Assembly (NCBI RefSeq): GCF_018305005.1
Contig: NZ_JAGQEG010000065.1
Span: 1-33,655 of the forward strand
Direction: 5' to 3'
Source of the DNA: Collimonas silvisoli
Lineage (GTDB): Bacteria; Pseudomonadota; Gammaproteobacteria; Burkholderiales; Burkholderiaceae_D
Length of the DNA: 33,655 bases
The translations under genes and the position numbers were made by a program. This document shows positions 17,387-25,788 of this stretch, in pieces. The notes under the pieces are model-generated. The model saw only the letters and a list, made by a program, of their open reading frames with translations, was not told the origin of the DNA and made no database searches. Every line of letters begins with the position of its first letter. The first letter of the stretch is position 1.

Positions 17387-17483
17387 GGGCTGGAATGATG
17401 CACTAATTGCATCCGGAATCACAAGAAAATCACAAGAATTTTTACTCGACAGAATTGGCCGCATCCATCGTCGCAGCCTCTAT

Positions 17484-18113
17484 TTAGCAATGCGCCCAGA
17501 ACCTTCTGGTTTGCAGCTCGTCCCGTTCGCGTTGCATGCGGTCGCGGATATGCGGTGGTTGCCGCCGGTGCGCCCAATAATCCAGCCAATCCAAGCGCCG
17601 TCCGAGCGCCTGGCAGTCGACGCTGGGCTCGGTAGTGATCGAAGTAACCGGTTCGATAACAGCGGCGGGCGGCGCGGATCTAGCGACCGGCGGCGGCTGA
17701 CGCAGTGCCTGTTCAATTGTCGCCTGATCGAGGCCGGGGATGACGGCATTGTCGATAATTTGCAGCGACTTGGCCCTGCTGCCTTGGGGGCAGCCTTTGT
17801 CGGTATAGACGATTTTTCCATCTATGCTGCATTTGGCAATCGCTCCGGGCTCTCCCGGCAGAGCAGGCTTGGTGTTTGCAGGCGACAATAATGGCGGCGT
17901 TTCGTTAGCCGCCAGCGTTGTCGAGGTTACCGCTGAGGGCGGTGCAGGATTTGCAGGGTTGGCTGTCAGCGGCGCGGCGCTACCGGCTTTTGCCGGATTC
18001 TCGACGCGCTTGCCGTCAGCTGGGTTGAACCAATGGTCGGCCCCATATAAGCCACCGCTGACAAATGCGATGGCCAGCAGGAATACGCCAAAAATCCGGA
18101 CAGTAGGGTGCAT
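17484..18113 (-). CDS. DUF4124-like membrane-anchored protein of unknown function
   Basis: A 209-residue protein with one N-terminal hydrophobic segment (IFGVFLLAIAFVSGGLYGA), a proline/alanine-rich linker of about 60 residues, and a small DUF4124-like motif with paired cysteines (KCSIDGKIVYTDKGCPQG). After it come a second Pro/Ala-rich stretch and a charged C-terminus with two more cysteines (VDCQALGRR and the final Cys). The predicted location is periplasmic and anchored in the inner membrane. DUF4124 proteins are common in beta- and gammaproteobacteria, with no established role. The ATG at 18113 is preferred to an in-frame TTG at 18125. The patatin-like gene follows on the same strand after 97 bases (19 bases if its longer start is used). 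Confidence 0.75.
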   Translation of the reverse strand: MHPTVRIFGVFLLAIAFVSGGLYGADHWFNPADGKRVENPAKAGSAAPLTANPANPAPPSAVTSTTLAANETPPLLSPANTKPALPGEPGAIAKCSIDGKIVYTDKGCPQGSRAKSLQIIDNAVIPGLDQATIEQALRQPPPVARSAPPAAVIEPVTSITTEPSVDCQALGRRLDWLDYWAHRRQPPHIRDRMQRERDELQTRRFWAHC

Positions 18114-18206
18114 AACGTTATTCAAAGAGTTGCGCCGGTCGCCACCGCCAGCCGCGATGAATAGTGTAGTCCGCTTTTTCCATCGCGTAACTTTTTATGT
18201 GCGTGC

Positions 18207-18237
18207 TTGACCCTGTGGCAGCTACAGGGTTTTAAAT
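18207..18237 (+). promoter_or_regulatory. MerR-family-type metal-responsive promoter of czcD
   Basis: TTGACC (18207-18212) and TTAAAT (18232-18237) are separated by 19 bases, longer than the usual 17. The spacer region contains the perfect dyad ACCCTGT-N7-ACAGGGT (18210-18230). An overlong spacer with a dyad between -35 and -10 is the hallmark of promoters untwisted by MerR-type activators (MerR, PbrR, CadR, ZntR). The sequence strongly resembles the PbrR/CadR operator class. The start site would be near 18244, leaving about 75 bases of leader before czcD. The cognate regulator gene is not in this window. Confidence 0.8.
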
Positions 18238-18259
18238 CAGATTGATTGCGTGAGTTGCA

Positions 18260-18277
18260 ATTGCGGCATGCCGCAAT
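18260..18277. repeat. 18-bp perfect palindrome in the czcD leader
   Basis: The sequence ATTGCGGCA followed by its exact inverse complement forms a perfect 18-bp palindrome without spacer, 15-35 bases downstream of the predicted start site. It may be a second regulator site or a small RNA hairpin. Confidence 0.5.
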
Positions 18278-18318
18278 AAAGCGGTACATTACTCCCACAT
18301 AACACGCCAAGGACAATC

Positions 18319-19248
18319 ATGAGCGCAGGCCATTCTCACGCCTTACCCAGCAGCCAGAACGAGAAATATATCTGGATCGCATTAGGGCTTACCACGACCT
18401 TCCTGGTGGTGGAAGTGATCGGCGGCCTGATCACCGGCAGCCTGGCGCTGATCTCGGATGCGGCGCACATGCTGACAGACACCATGGCGCTGGCCATCGC
18501 ACTGGCGGCGATCCGCATCGCCAGAAGAGCGCCCGATGCGCGCCGCACCTTTGGCTATCACCGGTTTGAAATCCTGGCGGCGGCGTTCAACGCGGTACTG
18601 CTGTTCCTGGTGGCGATGTATATCTTGTACGAGGCTTACCAGCGCTTTCGCAGCCCGGCAGAAATTCAGTCGACCGGAATGCTGGTGATTGCCGTCTTCG
18701 GCCTGGTTGTCAATTTGATCAGCATGCGCCTGCTCAGCGGCGGCAAGGACGCCAGCTTGAACGTTAAAGGAGCCTATCTGGAAGTCTGGAGCGATATGCT
18801 GGGCTCGGTCGGTGTGATTCTCGGTGCGTTGGTGATCCGCTATACCGGCTGGGCCTGGGTCGACTCTCTGGTTGCGGTACTGATCGGTTTCTGGGTATTG
18901 CCGCGCACCTGGATCTTGCTGAAGGAGAGCGTGAATATCCTGCTGGAAGGGGTGCCGGAGGGGATGGACATCGAACAGGTGCAAGCCGCGCTACGCGCCG
19001 TGCCGGGGGTGGCGAGCGTGCATGATTTCCACCTGTGGGCAGTCACCAGCGGCAAGGCCAGCCTGACCGCGCATGTGGTGTACGACCCGGCGTATTCGAC
19101 AGAGCAATTGCTGCCTGCGCTGAAAGACATTCTGGCGTCGCAGTTTGCGGTGTATCACACCACGCTGCAGTTCGAGATAAATCCTTGCGCGCACACGGCG
19201 GATGGCTGCAACTACAGCGCGCCGGAGGAGCACCATATACATGCTTGA
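18319..19248 (+). CDS. czcD: Cation diffusion facilitator, CzcD-type zinc/cobalt/cadmium efflux protein
   Basis: A 309-residue inner-membrane protein with six membrane segments and a cytoplasmic C-terminal domain, which exports divalent metals in exchange for protons. The transport-site residues in segment 2 are Asp47, His50 and Asp54 (SDAAHMLTD) and in segment 5 Glu155 and Asp159 (LEVWSDMLGS). The glutamate replaces the histidine of many zinc CDF proteins, and is what I recall from the Cupriavidus CzcD type. The N-terminal HSH and C-terminal HHIHA are additional possible metal ligands. AAGGAC lies before the ATG. The promoter carries a MerR-type dyad, so induction by zinc, cadmium or lead is expected. 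It stands alone and converges on wspR. Confidence 0.95.
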   Translation: MSAGHSHALPSSQNEKYIWIALGLTTTFLVVEVIGGLITGSLALISDAAHMLTDTMALAIALAAIRIARRAPDARRTFGYHRFEILAAAFNAVLLFLVAMYILYEAYQRFRSPAEIQSTGMLVIAVFGLVVNLISMRLLSGGKDASLNVKGAYLEVWSDMLGSVGVILGALVIRYTGWAWVDSLVAVLIGFWVLPRTWILLKESVNILLEGVPEGMDIEQVQAALRAVPGVASVHDFHLWAVTSGKASLTAHVVYDPAYSTEQLLPALKDILASQFAVYHTTLQFEINPCAHTADGCNYSAPEEHHIHA

Positions 19249-19252
19249 GGGC

Positions 19253-19286
19253 GGTTGGTCTGAGTTGCATTCACTCAGACTCAACC
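19253..19286 (+). terminator. Terminator-like stem-loop after czcD
   Basis: GGTTGGTCTGAGT (19253-19265) pairs with ACTCAGACTCAACC (19273-19286) with one bulged base and a 7-base loop, five bases after the czcD stop. No T run follows, so termination may be inefficient or the hairpin may protect the 3' end. Confidence 0.45.
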
Positions 19287-19436
19287 GTAACCAAACTGCA
19301 GTGGATCGCTATGCGTCTACATGCTCACCTGAAAAAAATGAACGATAGCTATCGCTGCATTACACAGGGTCAGGGAAGCCGACATGAGTCCGTCGTTGCG
19401 CTGGCCGACTAGCGCCTTCGCTTCAGTCAGCGCATC

Positions 19437-19483
19437 TTACTGCCGCTTTACGGCGTGCTTTACTGAACACTTTACTGCGCGAT
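19437..19483 (-). repeat. 12-bp tandem repeats carrying repeated in-frame stop codons at the end of wspR
   Basis: Read on the minus strand: ATCGCGCAGTAA, AGTGTTCAGTAA and AGCACGCCGTAA, then an 11-base AGCGGCAGTAA. The first TAA is the wspR stop, and because the unit is 12 bases the next two TAA codons are in the same frame. Confidence 0.55.
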
Positions 19484-20482
19484 CTCGACCCGGTTTTTGC
19501 CGCCCCGCTTGGCGCGATACAGCGCCTGATCGGCCGCTTCAACCAGTTTTTCCTGCAAGCCGCCGCGTTGCGGCACCATGCTGGCGCCGCCGATGCTGAC
19601 GGTGACTCTGTCATCGTTGCTGGAGGAGGCGTGTGCGATGTTCAGCGCATGCACTGCCGCCTGCAGCTTGTCAGCCTGAATCTCCATATGTTCGCGCGAC
19701 ATGGATGGCAGCACCAGCACAAACTCTTCACCGCCTATGCGTGCTGCAAGATCGGTCGGGCGCCGCGCAAACCGGCCGATGCTGTCTGCCACCTGCTTGA
19801 GCGCGGTGTCGCCCGCCAGGTGGCCGTAGGTATCGTTATACAGTTTGAAATCGTCGACATCGATCATCAGCAGCGACAGGGAACTTTGTTCGCGCTCGGC
19901 GCGCTTCCATTCGGCGCCGAAATATTCGTCGAAATAACGGCGGTTGGCGAGCCCGGTCAGGCCGTCCGAGTTGGTCAGGCGCTGCAGTTCCAGATTGGTT
20001 TCCAACAGTTGCTGCTGGCTCTGCCGCAGCGCGCGATAGGCTTCGTCGCGCTGCAACAGGTTCACATACGAGCGCGAATGATAGCGAATCCGCGCCACCA
20101 GTTCTATGGTGTCGGGCAGCTTGACCAGGTAATCGTTGGCGCCGGCGGTAAACGCGGCGCTCTTGACCGCCGGATCTTCACGGGTCGAGAGCACAATGAT
20201 GGGCACGTTGCGGGTGGCCGGGTTGGCGCGATACTGGCGCACCAGGGTCAAGCCGTCGATGCCGGGCATCACCAGATCTTGCAGGATCACCGTAGGCCGG
20301 GTTTTCTGGGCCGCTTCGATCGCCTCGTCGGGATGGGCGCAGTAGTGGAAATCGATGTTGACCTGATTCGCCAATGCACGGCGGACGGCTTCTCCCACCA
20401 TGGCCTGGTCATCGACCAGCAGCACCATGACCGGGTAATCGTCAGGCGGCTGGTCGATATCGAGATTTAATTCTTTAGGCAT
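19472..20482 (-). CDS. wspR: WspR-type response regulator with diguanylate cyclase domain
   Basis: A 336-residue output protein of the Wsp surface-sensing pathway that makes cyclic di-GMP from two GTP. The N-terminal receiver domain has the acidic pair Asp24/Asp25, phosphoacceptor Asp69 and Lys121. A helical stalk (about 140-170) leads to a GGDEF domain with the active-site motif GGEEF at 250-254. The product-inhibition motif RxxD is present (Arg241-Asp244), so feedback by c-di-GMP is likely. Layout and numbering are nearly those of Pseudomonas aeruginosa WspR. It starts 29 bases after wspF with a GGAG ribosome binding site six bases before the ATG, the only downstream gene with its own spacer. 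Confidence 0.96.
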   Translation of the reverse strand: MPKELNLDIDQPPDDYPVMVLLVDDQAMVGEAVRRALANQVNIDFHYCAHPDEAIEAAQKTRPTVILQDLVMPGIDGLTLVRQYRANPATRNVPIIVLSTREDPAVKSAAFTAGANDYLVKLPDTIELVARIRYHSRSYVNLLQRDEAYRALRQSQQQLLETNLELQRLTNSDGLTGLANRRYFDEYFGAEWKRAEREQSSLSLLMIDVDDFKLYNDTYGHLAGDTALKQVADSIGRFARRPTDLAARIGGEEFVLVLPSMSREHMEIQADKLQAAVHALNIAHASSSNDDRVTVSIGGASMVPQRGGLQEKLVEAADQALYRAKRGGKNRVEIAQ

Positions 20483-20511
20483 AACTTACTCCGTGTCTGT
20501 ACTGATTGTGG

Positions 20512-21564
20512 CTATCGTTTGCAGATGATGCTGACCAGCTTGCCGGCGATCTGGTTGACTGGCAGGATGGCGTCGGCGGCGTCCAGCAGGGCTGCCGCTT
20601 TCGGCATGCCGTATACGGCGCTGGAGCCGCGATCCTGAGCGATGGTGTAATAGCCCTTGTCGCGCATGGCTTTCAGCCCCAGGGCGCCGTCTCGCCCCAT
20701 GCCGGTCAGCAGGATGCCGATCGCTTTGCCGGCCCACAACTCGACGATGCTCTGGAAAAATACGTCGATCGATGGGCGGTAGGGATAGCCGCTGGGCTGT
20801 TCGGTATACCCCAGTTGAAACGGCCGGGTCAGGCGCAGATGGTCGTCGGTCCCGGCCAGCAGTACGGTGCCTGGAGTGGGACTGTTTCCTGCCTGCGCCA
20901 GCCGTACCGGCAATGTCGACTGGCTGCTGAGCCACTCGGCCATGCCGGAGGCAAATTGAGCGTCGACGTGCTGCACCACCACCAAGGCCGCCGGAAAATC
21001 CGCCGGCAGCCGCGATAGCAAGGCTGCCAACGCCGCCGGGCCGCCGGCGGAGGCGCCGATGGCAACCAGGTATTTCGAATCGGGTACTGGCAACCCTGGT
21101 TTCCTGCCTGCGGCTGTGGTGCTGGCCGAAGTTGCCGCCGGCGTGCCGGGTTCGGCTGGAGACTGGCGCTGATTGACCAGTTTTTCGATAGAGTCGATCT
21201 TGGCCAGCAAAGAGTTGACGTCGTTGCGCGGATAGCCGCTCAGGGTGCTCGGGGTGTCGATCGCATCGAGCGCGCCGTAGGCCATCGCATCATAGACCGC
21301 CGAGACGTTGGCGCCGACGTCGCCGGTGACGATCAGAATCGCGCAGGGCGTATGCGCCATGATGTGGCGGGTGGCGGCGACCCCGTCCAGCACCGGCATC
21401 ATCAGATCCATCAGGATCAAATCCGGCGCTTGCCACGCGCAGAGTTCGATGGCGCGCTTGCCGTCCTCGGCAATCCAGATGATCTCGTGGTCCTGGCGCT
21501 GCAACAGGGTGCGGCGCAGCGCTTCTACCGCAATCGGCGCATCGTTGACGATACCGATCTTCAT
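20512..21564 (-). CDS. wspF: Chemotaxis-type methylesterase, WspF (CheB family)
   Basis: A 350-residue CheB-type protein: a receiver domain with phosphoacceptor Asp53, a Pro/Ser/Thr-rich linker (about 133-160), and a methylesterase domain with the catalytic triad Ser172 (GASAGG), His199 (VQHVD) and Asp292 (GMGRDG). It removes methyl groups from WspA glutamates and so adapts the system; in Pseudomonas, loss of WspF locks the pathway on and gives wrinkly, biofilm-forming colonies. The ATG overlaps the wspE stop by four bases (ATGA), and wspR follows. Confidence 0.95.
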   Translation of the reverse strand: MKIGIVNDAPIAVEALRRTLLQRQDHEIIWIAEDGKRAIELCAWQAPDLILMDLMMPVLDGVAATRHIMAHTPCAILIVTGDVGANVSAVYDAMAYGALDAIDTPSTLSGYPRNDVNSLLAKIDSIEKLVNQRQSPAEPGTPAATSASTTAAGRKPGLPVPDSKYLVAIGASAGGPAALAALLSRLPADFPAALVVVQHVDAQFASGMAEWLSSQSTLPVRLAQAGNSPTPGTVLLAGTDDHLRLTRPFQLGYTEQPSGYPYRPSIDVFFQSIVELWAGKAIGILLTGMGRDGALGLKAMRDKGYYTIAQDRGSSAVYGMPKAAALLDAADAILPVNQIAGKLVSIICKR

Positions 21565-23843
21565 GAATGGGCCTCGCCGATCAAGTCTTCAACCGCTTGC
21601 AGCAAGGTCTCGTCGTGGAAACTGGCTTTGGCCAGATAATAATCGGCGCCGGCTTCCAGCCCGCGCTGGCGGTCTTCCTGGCGGTCCTTGTAAGACACTA
21701 TCATTACCGGGATTGCTTTCAGTTGCAGATTTTTCTTGATCAAGGTGACCAGTTCAATGCCATCCATGCGCGGCATGTCGATATCGGTCACCACCAGGTC
21801 GAACGGCTCGCTGCGCAAGGCGTTCCAGCCGTCCATGCCGTCCACCGCGACGCGCACCGTGTAACCGCGGCTGCTCAGCAGCTTGCGTTCCAGCTCGCGC
21901 ACGGTGAGCGAATCGTCGACCACCAGCACCCGTTTGCTGGTCTGGATCTGTTGCTGGCTGCTATTGTTTTGAATCTTGCTGAGCTGGCCGTGGGCAATCA
22001 GTTTCTCGACCGAATTGAGCATGTCGGCGACATCCAGTATCAGCACCGGCGCACCGTCTTCCATCAACGCCGCTGCCGCCACATCCTTGATCTTGCCCAG
22101 ACGCGCATCCAGCGGCTGCACCACCAGCATGTGCTCGCCCAGCAAGCGGTCGACTTGCAGGCCGTAGGTCTGGCTCTGGTCGCCGATGACTACCAGGGAA
22201 ATCCTATCATCGTCTGCCGCTGCGTTGCCGTCGCCGCTTTGTAAAATCTGGCTGGCGGCGATCAGGCCGATCTGGCGTTCTTCAAATGCAAAATGCTGAC
22301 GGCCCTCCAGCGATTCGATCCGATCCCGCTCCAATATCATGGTGCGGTTGACGTAAGCCAGCGGAAAAGCGTAGGGTTCGCCGCCGATGCTGACCAGCAA
22401 ACTGCGCACCAGCGACAATGTCAGCGGCAGCTGTAATTGAAAACGCATGCCGCGCCCGGCTTCGCTGAAAATCTGGATCGTGCCGCGCATGCGCTTGAGC
22501 ATGTTGTGGACTACATCCAGACCGACTCCGCGCCCGGAAATTTCGGTGACGGTGTCGCGCATGCTGAAGCCTGGCAGCAACAGGAAATGCAGCAGTTCGG
22601 CATCGCTCAGGCGGCTTGCGGTTGCATTGTCCACCAGGCCACGCTGCACCACGGATGCCCGCAGTTGCTCCAGATCCATGCCGTTGCCGTCGTCGCTGAT
22701 GGTGATTTGCAGCAGGCCGGCGTGATGGCGCGCGGTCAGCGTGATCAGGCCCTCATCGCTTTTGCCCGCAGCGCGCCGCTGCGCCGGCGGTTCGATGCCG
22801 TGATCCAGTGCATTGCGCAACAGATGCACCAGCGGCGCGTCCAGCTGTTCCAGGATATCGCGATCGACCTGGGTGGTTTCGCCGTTGATCTCCAGCCTTG
22901 CCTGCTTGCCCAGGGTGCGTCCCAGATCGCGCACCATGCGGTCGTAGCCGGCCACCCGATCGGCAAACGGCCGCATGCGGCAGGCCAGGGCCTGATCGTA
23001 CAAACGCTGGGCGCGGCTGCTGTTGCGGCGTTCGAACAGTTCCAGTTCGGCCAAACGTTGCGCCAGCATTTTCTGGCTGGCGTCGACATGTAGCCGAACC
23101 TCTTGCAATGCCTTGAGTTGCGCACCGGCGAGACTGCTCTCGCGCAGCGCGTCGTGTAATATTTCCAGCGATTGCGCGGCGCTTTGCTGCAATCGCTTCA
23201 GGTGCATCAGCGATTGGTTGAATGCCGGCAGCCAGCGCGATTCCACCAACGATTCACCGGACAAGCTGACCAGCTGATTCAAATGCGCAGCGGTGACGCG
23301 CAGCATCCGGTCTGCCTGGTCTTTGCCCTTGTCTTGACTCCGGTCCTGATTCTCGTTCTGGCGGAATTCGCTGATCTCGAACGCGGCCTCATCCGCTTCT
23401 GCGGCTGCCGCTATCGGCTCCCTGCCACGATCGTCAGCTTGCTGCAGACTGTCTTGCAAGCCTTGCAGAAAAGCCTCGATTTCCTTGCGGCCGCTGCCGG
23501 ACTGCCACATCTCCAGATCTTCGGCGCTGATGGCGATGCGCTGTAACAGGTCGACACCGCGCAACAGTTGATCGATGCGGCGCGGCCCAAGCTCGATTTT
23601 TCCGTGTTGGGCCGAGACAAAACAATCTTCCATGACATGGGTCACATCCACTCCGGCCTGGATGCCGACAATCCGTGCCGCACCCTTGATCGAATGGGCC
23701 GCCCGCATGCAGGCTTCCAATTGCTGCGGCGAGGGGCCGCGTTCAATCGCCAGCAGGCCGCTGCTCATGACCTGGGCCTGGGTTTCCACCTCCAGCCGGA
23801 ACAGGTCAAGCATGGAGGCGTCGCGCATATCGTCGACGTTCAT
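21561..23843 (-). CDS. wspE: Hybrid CheA-type histidine kinase WspE
   Basis: A 760-residue kinase with, in order, an N-terminal HPt domain (phosphorylated His50 in AAHSIKGAAR), a dimerisation/linker region, a HATPase domain (N box LLRNALDHGIE; G1 box DDGNGMD; G2-like GRGVGLDVV), a CheW-like domain, and a C-terminal receiver domain (phosphoacceptor Asp687, Lys739). It phosphorylates WspR and WspF in response to the WspA complex. The fused receiver is characteristic of WspE and absent from the flagellar CheA of enteric bacteria. Start and stop both overlap neighbours by four bases (wspD and wspF), consistent with coupled translation. Confidence 0.95.
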   Translation of the reverse strand: MNVDDMRDASMLDLFRLEVETQAQVMSSGLLAIERGPSPQQLEACMRAAHSIKGAARIVGIQAGVDVTHVMEDCFVSAQHGKIELGPRRIDQLLRGVDLLQRIAISAEDLEMWQSGSGRKEIEAFLQGLQDSLQQADDRGREPIAAAAEADEAAFEISEFRQNENQDRSQDKGKDQADRMLRVTAAHLNQLVSLSGESLVESRWLPAFNQSLMHLKRLQQSAAQSLEILHDALRESSLAGAQLKALQEVRLHVDASQKMLAQRLAELELFERRNSSRAQRLYDQALACRMRPFADRVAGYDRMVRDLGRTLGKQARLEINGETTQVDRDILEQLDAPLVHLLRNALDHGIEPPAQRRAAGKSDEGLITLTARHHAGLLQITISDDGNGMDLEQLRASVVQRGLVDNATASRLSDAELLHFLLLPGFSMRDTVTEISGRGVGLDVVHNMLKRMRGTIQIFSEAGRGMRFQLQLPLTLSLVRSLLVSIGGEPYAFPLAYVNRTMILERDRIESLEGRQHFAFEERQIGLIAASQILQSGDGNAAADDDRISLVVIGDQSQTYGLQVDRLLGEHMLVVQPLDARLGKIKDVAAAALMEDGAPVLILDVADMLNSVEKLIAHGQLSKIQNNSSQQQIQTSKRVLVVDDSLTVRELERKLLSSRGYTVRVAVDGMDGWNALRSEPFDLVVTDIDMPRMDGIELVTLIKKNLQLKAIPVMIVSYKDRQEDRQRGLEAGADYYLAKASFHDETLLQAVEDLIGEAHS

Positions 23844-24529
23844 GCCAGGCTCCGATCCAGCGTATGAAACAGCAATTCCTGGTCCAGCAAGCCGACACTA
23901 TGCCCGTTCCAGTGAATCACGGCAGAGGTGAAATGGCCGGCGGCGCGGGTCAGTGTGGTGGGTACCGGCTGCTGGGCGGATGCGGCGATGCGCAAGGTGC
24001 CGTGTACTTCATCCGCTGTGAAAGCGGTAATCTGGCCGTTGTGCCTGACGATCAGCATGCGCCGCAGCAGCTCCTGGCGCGCTGTGGCCAGGTTGTCACT
24101 GCTGATGCCAAGCATCGCCGCCAGAGAAACGCAAGTCACCAGCGCGCCGCGGATATTGGTAATGCCGAGGACGATGGCGTTTTGCCGATGCGGCAAGCGG
24201 TGCACGCTGCGCAGTTCGGTGATTTCTTCCAGCAATGCGGTCGGCAGCGCCAGCCACTCGTCGCCGATGCGGAACAGCAGCAGGGAGCGTAAATCCGCTG
24301 CGGTTTGCTGCGGCTCCTCGGCTTGCTCATACCGGCTATCGCCAATATCTTCTACCAGCAAACGGTCCAGCAATTCGGCGGCGGCGCGGGCATGCACCTG
24401 GCAGTTGCGGCAATCGATATGCTGCGACAAGCGTTCGCATGAAGCGTCGCCGCGGACGCCGATCCGGTTCCAGCAATCGTCGATCAGCGCCATGGCGGTG
24501 TCGGTTTGAGGATCAAGGGATGTACTCAT
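23840..24529 (-). CDS. wspD: CheW-like coupling protein WspD
   Basis: A 229-residue protein with a C-terminal CheW domain (LLLFRIGDEWLALPTALLEEIT onward) and an N-terminal extension of about 70 residues with a cysteine-rich segment (CERLSQHIDCRNC). That extension is typical of WspD and separates it from the shorter WspB. It couples the receptor to the WspE kinase. The start at 24529 is fixed by the TGATG overlap with the end of wspC; longer in-frame readings lie inside wspC and have low-complexity arginine-rich sequence, so they are not real. It overlaps wspE by four bases. Confidence 0.93.
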   Translation of the reverse strand: MSTSLDPQTDTAMALIDDCWNRIGVRGDASCERLSQHIDCRNCQVHARAAAELLDRLLVEDIGDSRYEQAEEPQQTAADLRSLLLFRIGDEWLALPTALLEEITELRSVHRLPHRQNAIVLGITNIRGALVTCVSLAAMLGISSDNLATARQELLRRMLIVRHNGQITAFTADEVHGTLRIAASAQQPVPTTLTRAAGHFTSAVIHWNGHSVGLLDQELLFHTLDRSLA

Positions 24530-25788
24530 CAGGACGGATTGTTTTCTGTCGAACGCCGCGCGCGTTGCTGCAATAATCTGGCGCCGGCGGCGTCGCCCTG
24601 GGTTTGCAGCAGGGCTGCCAGATGGGTCATGGCGTCGGCATGCATGGGTTCCAGATACAAGGCTTTGCGATAGCAGTCGGCGGCGGCTGGCCTGCGGTCG
24701 GCGGCGTCGTGGATCACGCCCAGCAGATAGTAGGCAGCGGCCGATGTGCCATGGCGCTGGATCAATTGTTCGCACAGGCTGGCGGCTTCGCCTAGTTTGC
24801 CCTGGTCGGCCAGCAGCTGCACCGTTGCCAGGGGGGGTTGCGGCGGCAGCGTCGCCAGGGTTTCTGCCGCCGCCCCGGTCCGCGACTGAGTTGAGCGCAC
24901 GCCGGAAGATCTTAGCAGCGGCTGCAATGACGCCGCCGGCGCTTGCGGCACAAAAATGGCGGCGGCTGGGGGCGCCGATGGTTTAACCGTTTCCTGCTTA
25001 GGTGCGCCTTGGCGGAAGGCGAAAGCCATCGGCGCCTTGAGCGGCGTCAGCGGGTGCTGCATCATCAAGGCGCTTTCTGCCGGGCCGACAAATAGCAAAC
25101 CTTCAGCCGCCAGCCGCTGGGTCAGGATGGTGACTGCCTGATGCTGGGTAGGGCGATCGAAATAAATCAGCAGATTGCGGCAAAAGATGACGTCGTAGGG
25201 CGCCTGCCCGGCCAGCAGGTCGATGGCAAACAGATTGCTCTGCATGAAGCGCACTTGCTGTCTTACCGTTTCCGACAGCGCATAACCTTGTTCATTGAGA
25301 GCGAAATAACGATCGCGAAAGCTAAGGAAATTGCCGCGAAACGAATTCTTGCCGTATACCGCCTGGCGCGCGATGTCTAACGATTGCGGACTGATGTCGA
25401 TCGCGTCGATGTGGAAATGCGGCGGCGGCAAGCCCGCATCCAGCAGCGCCATGGCAATCGAATACGGCTCTTCGCCGGTGGAGCAGGGCAGGCTCAGGAT
25501 GCGCAGCGGCTGGCTGGCGCTGAGCGGCCGCTGCGGTTGCAATTGCGCCATTTCGATGAAGGCTTCGCGATTACGGAAGAACCAGGTCTCGGGCACGATG
25601 ACCGATTCGATCAATTGCAGCTGTTCCGGCTCCGACATCTGCAGTAAAAGCCAGTAGGCGTCGAGGTCGTCGACGCCGCAGCTGCCACGCCGTTCCTGCA
25701 GCGCGCGCTCCAGCATGGGACGGCCGATGGACTGGATATCCAGGCCCATGGTGCGCTTCAGCATGGTTTCGAATTTTGCCAGCGGCAT
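24529..25788 (-). CDS. wspC: Chemotaxis-type methyltransferase WspC (CheR with TPR tail)
   Basis: A 419-residue protein with a CheR methyltransferase domain (SAM-binding CSTGEEPYS at 102-110, IDISPQSL, and IFCRNLLIYF at 201-210), a Pro/Ala-rich linker (about 270-320) and C-terminal tetratricopeptide-like helices (about 320-405, for example AAYYLLGVIHDAADRRPAAADCYRKAL). It methylates glutamates on WspA using S-adenosylmethionine and opposes WspF. The TPR tail is a known feature of WspC and distinguishes it from flagellar CheR. The ATG shares one base with the wspB stop (TAATG) and its own stop shares one base with wspD. Confidence 0.94.
   Translation of the reverse strand: MPLAKFETMLKRTMGLDIQSIGRPMLERALQERRGSCGVDDLDAYWLLLQMSEPEQLQLIESVIVPETWFFRNREAFIEMAQLQPQRPLSASQPLRILSLPCSTGEEPYSIAMALLDAGLPPPHFHIDAIDISPQSLDIARQAVYGKNSFRGNFLSFRDRYFALNEQGYALSETVRQQVRFMQSNLFAIDLLAGQAPYDVIFCRNLLIYFDRPTQHQAVTILTQRLAAEGLLFVGPAESALMMQHPLTPLKAPMAFAFRQGAPKQETVKPSAPPAAAIFVPQAPAASLQPLLRSSGVRSTQSRTGAAAETLATLPPQPPLATVQLLADQGKLGEAASLCEQLIQRHGTSAAAYYLLGVIHDAADRRPAAADCYRKALYLEPMHADAMTHLAALLQTQGDAAGARLLQQRARRSTENNPS

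Noticed and set aside
24530-24775. N-terminal extension of wspD into wspC
   Set aside because: The extension is arginine-rich, low complexity and lies wholly within the conserved wspC tail; the TGATG junction fixes the real start.
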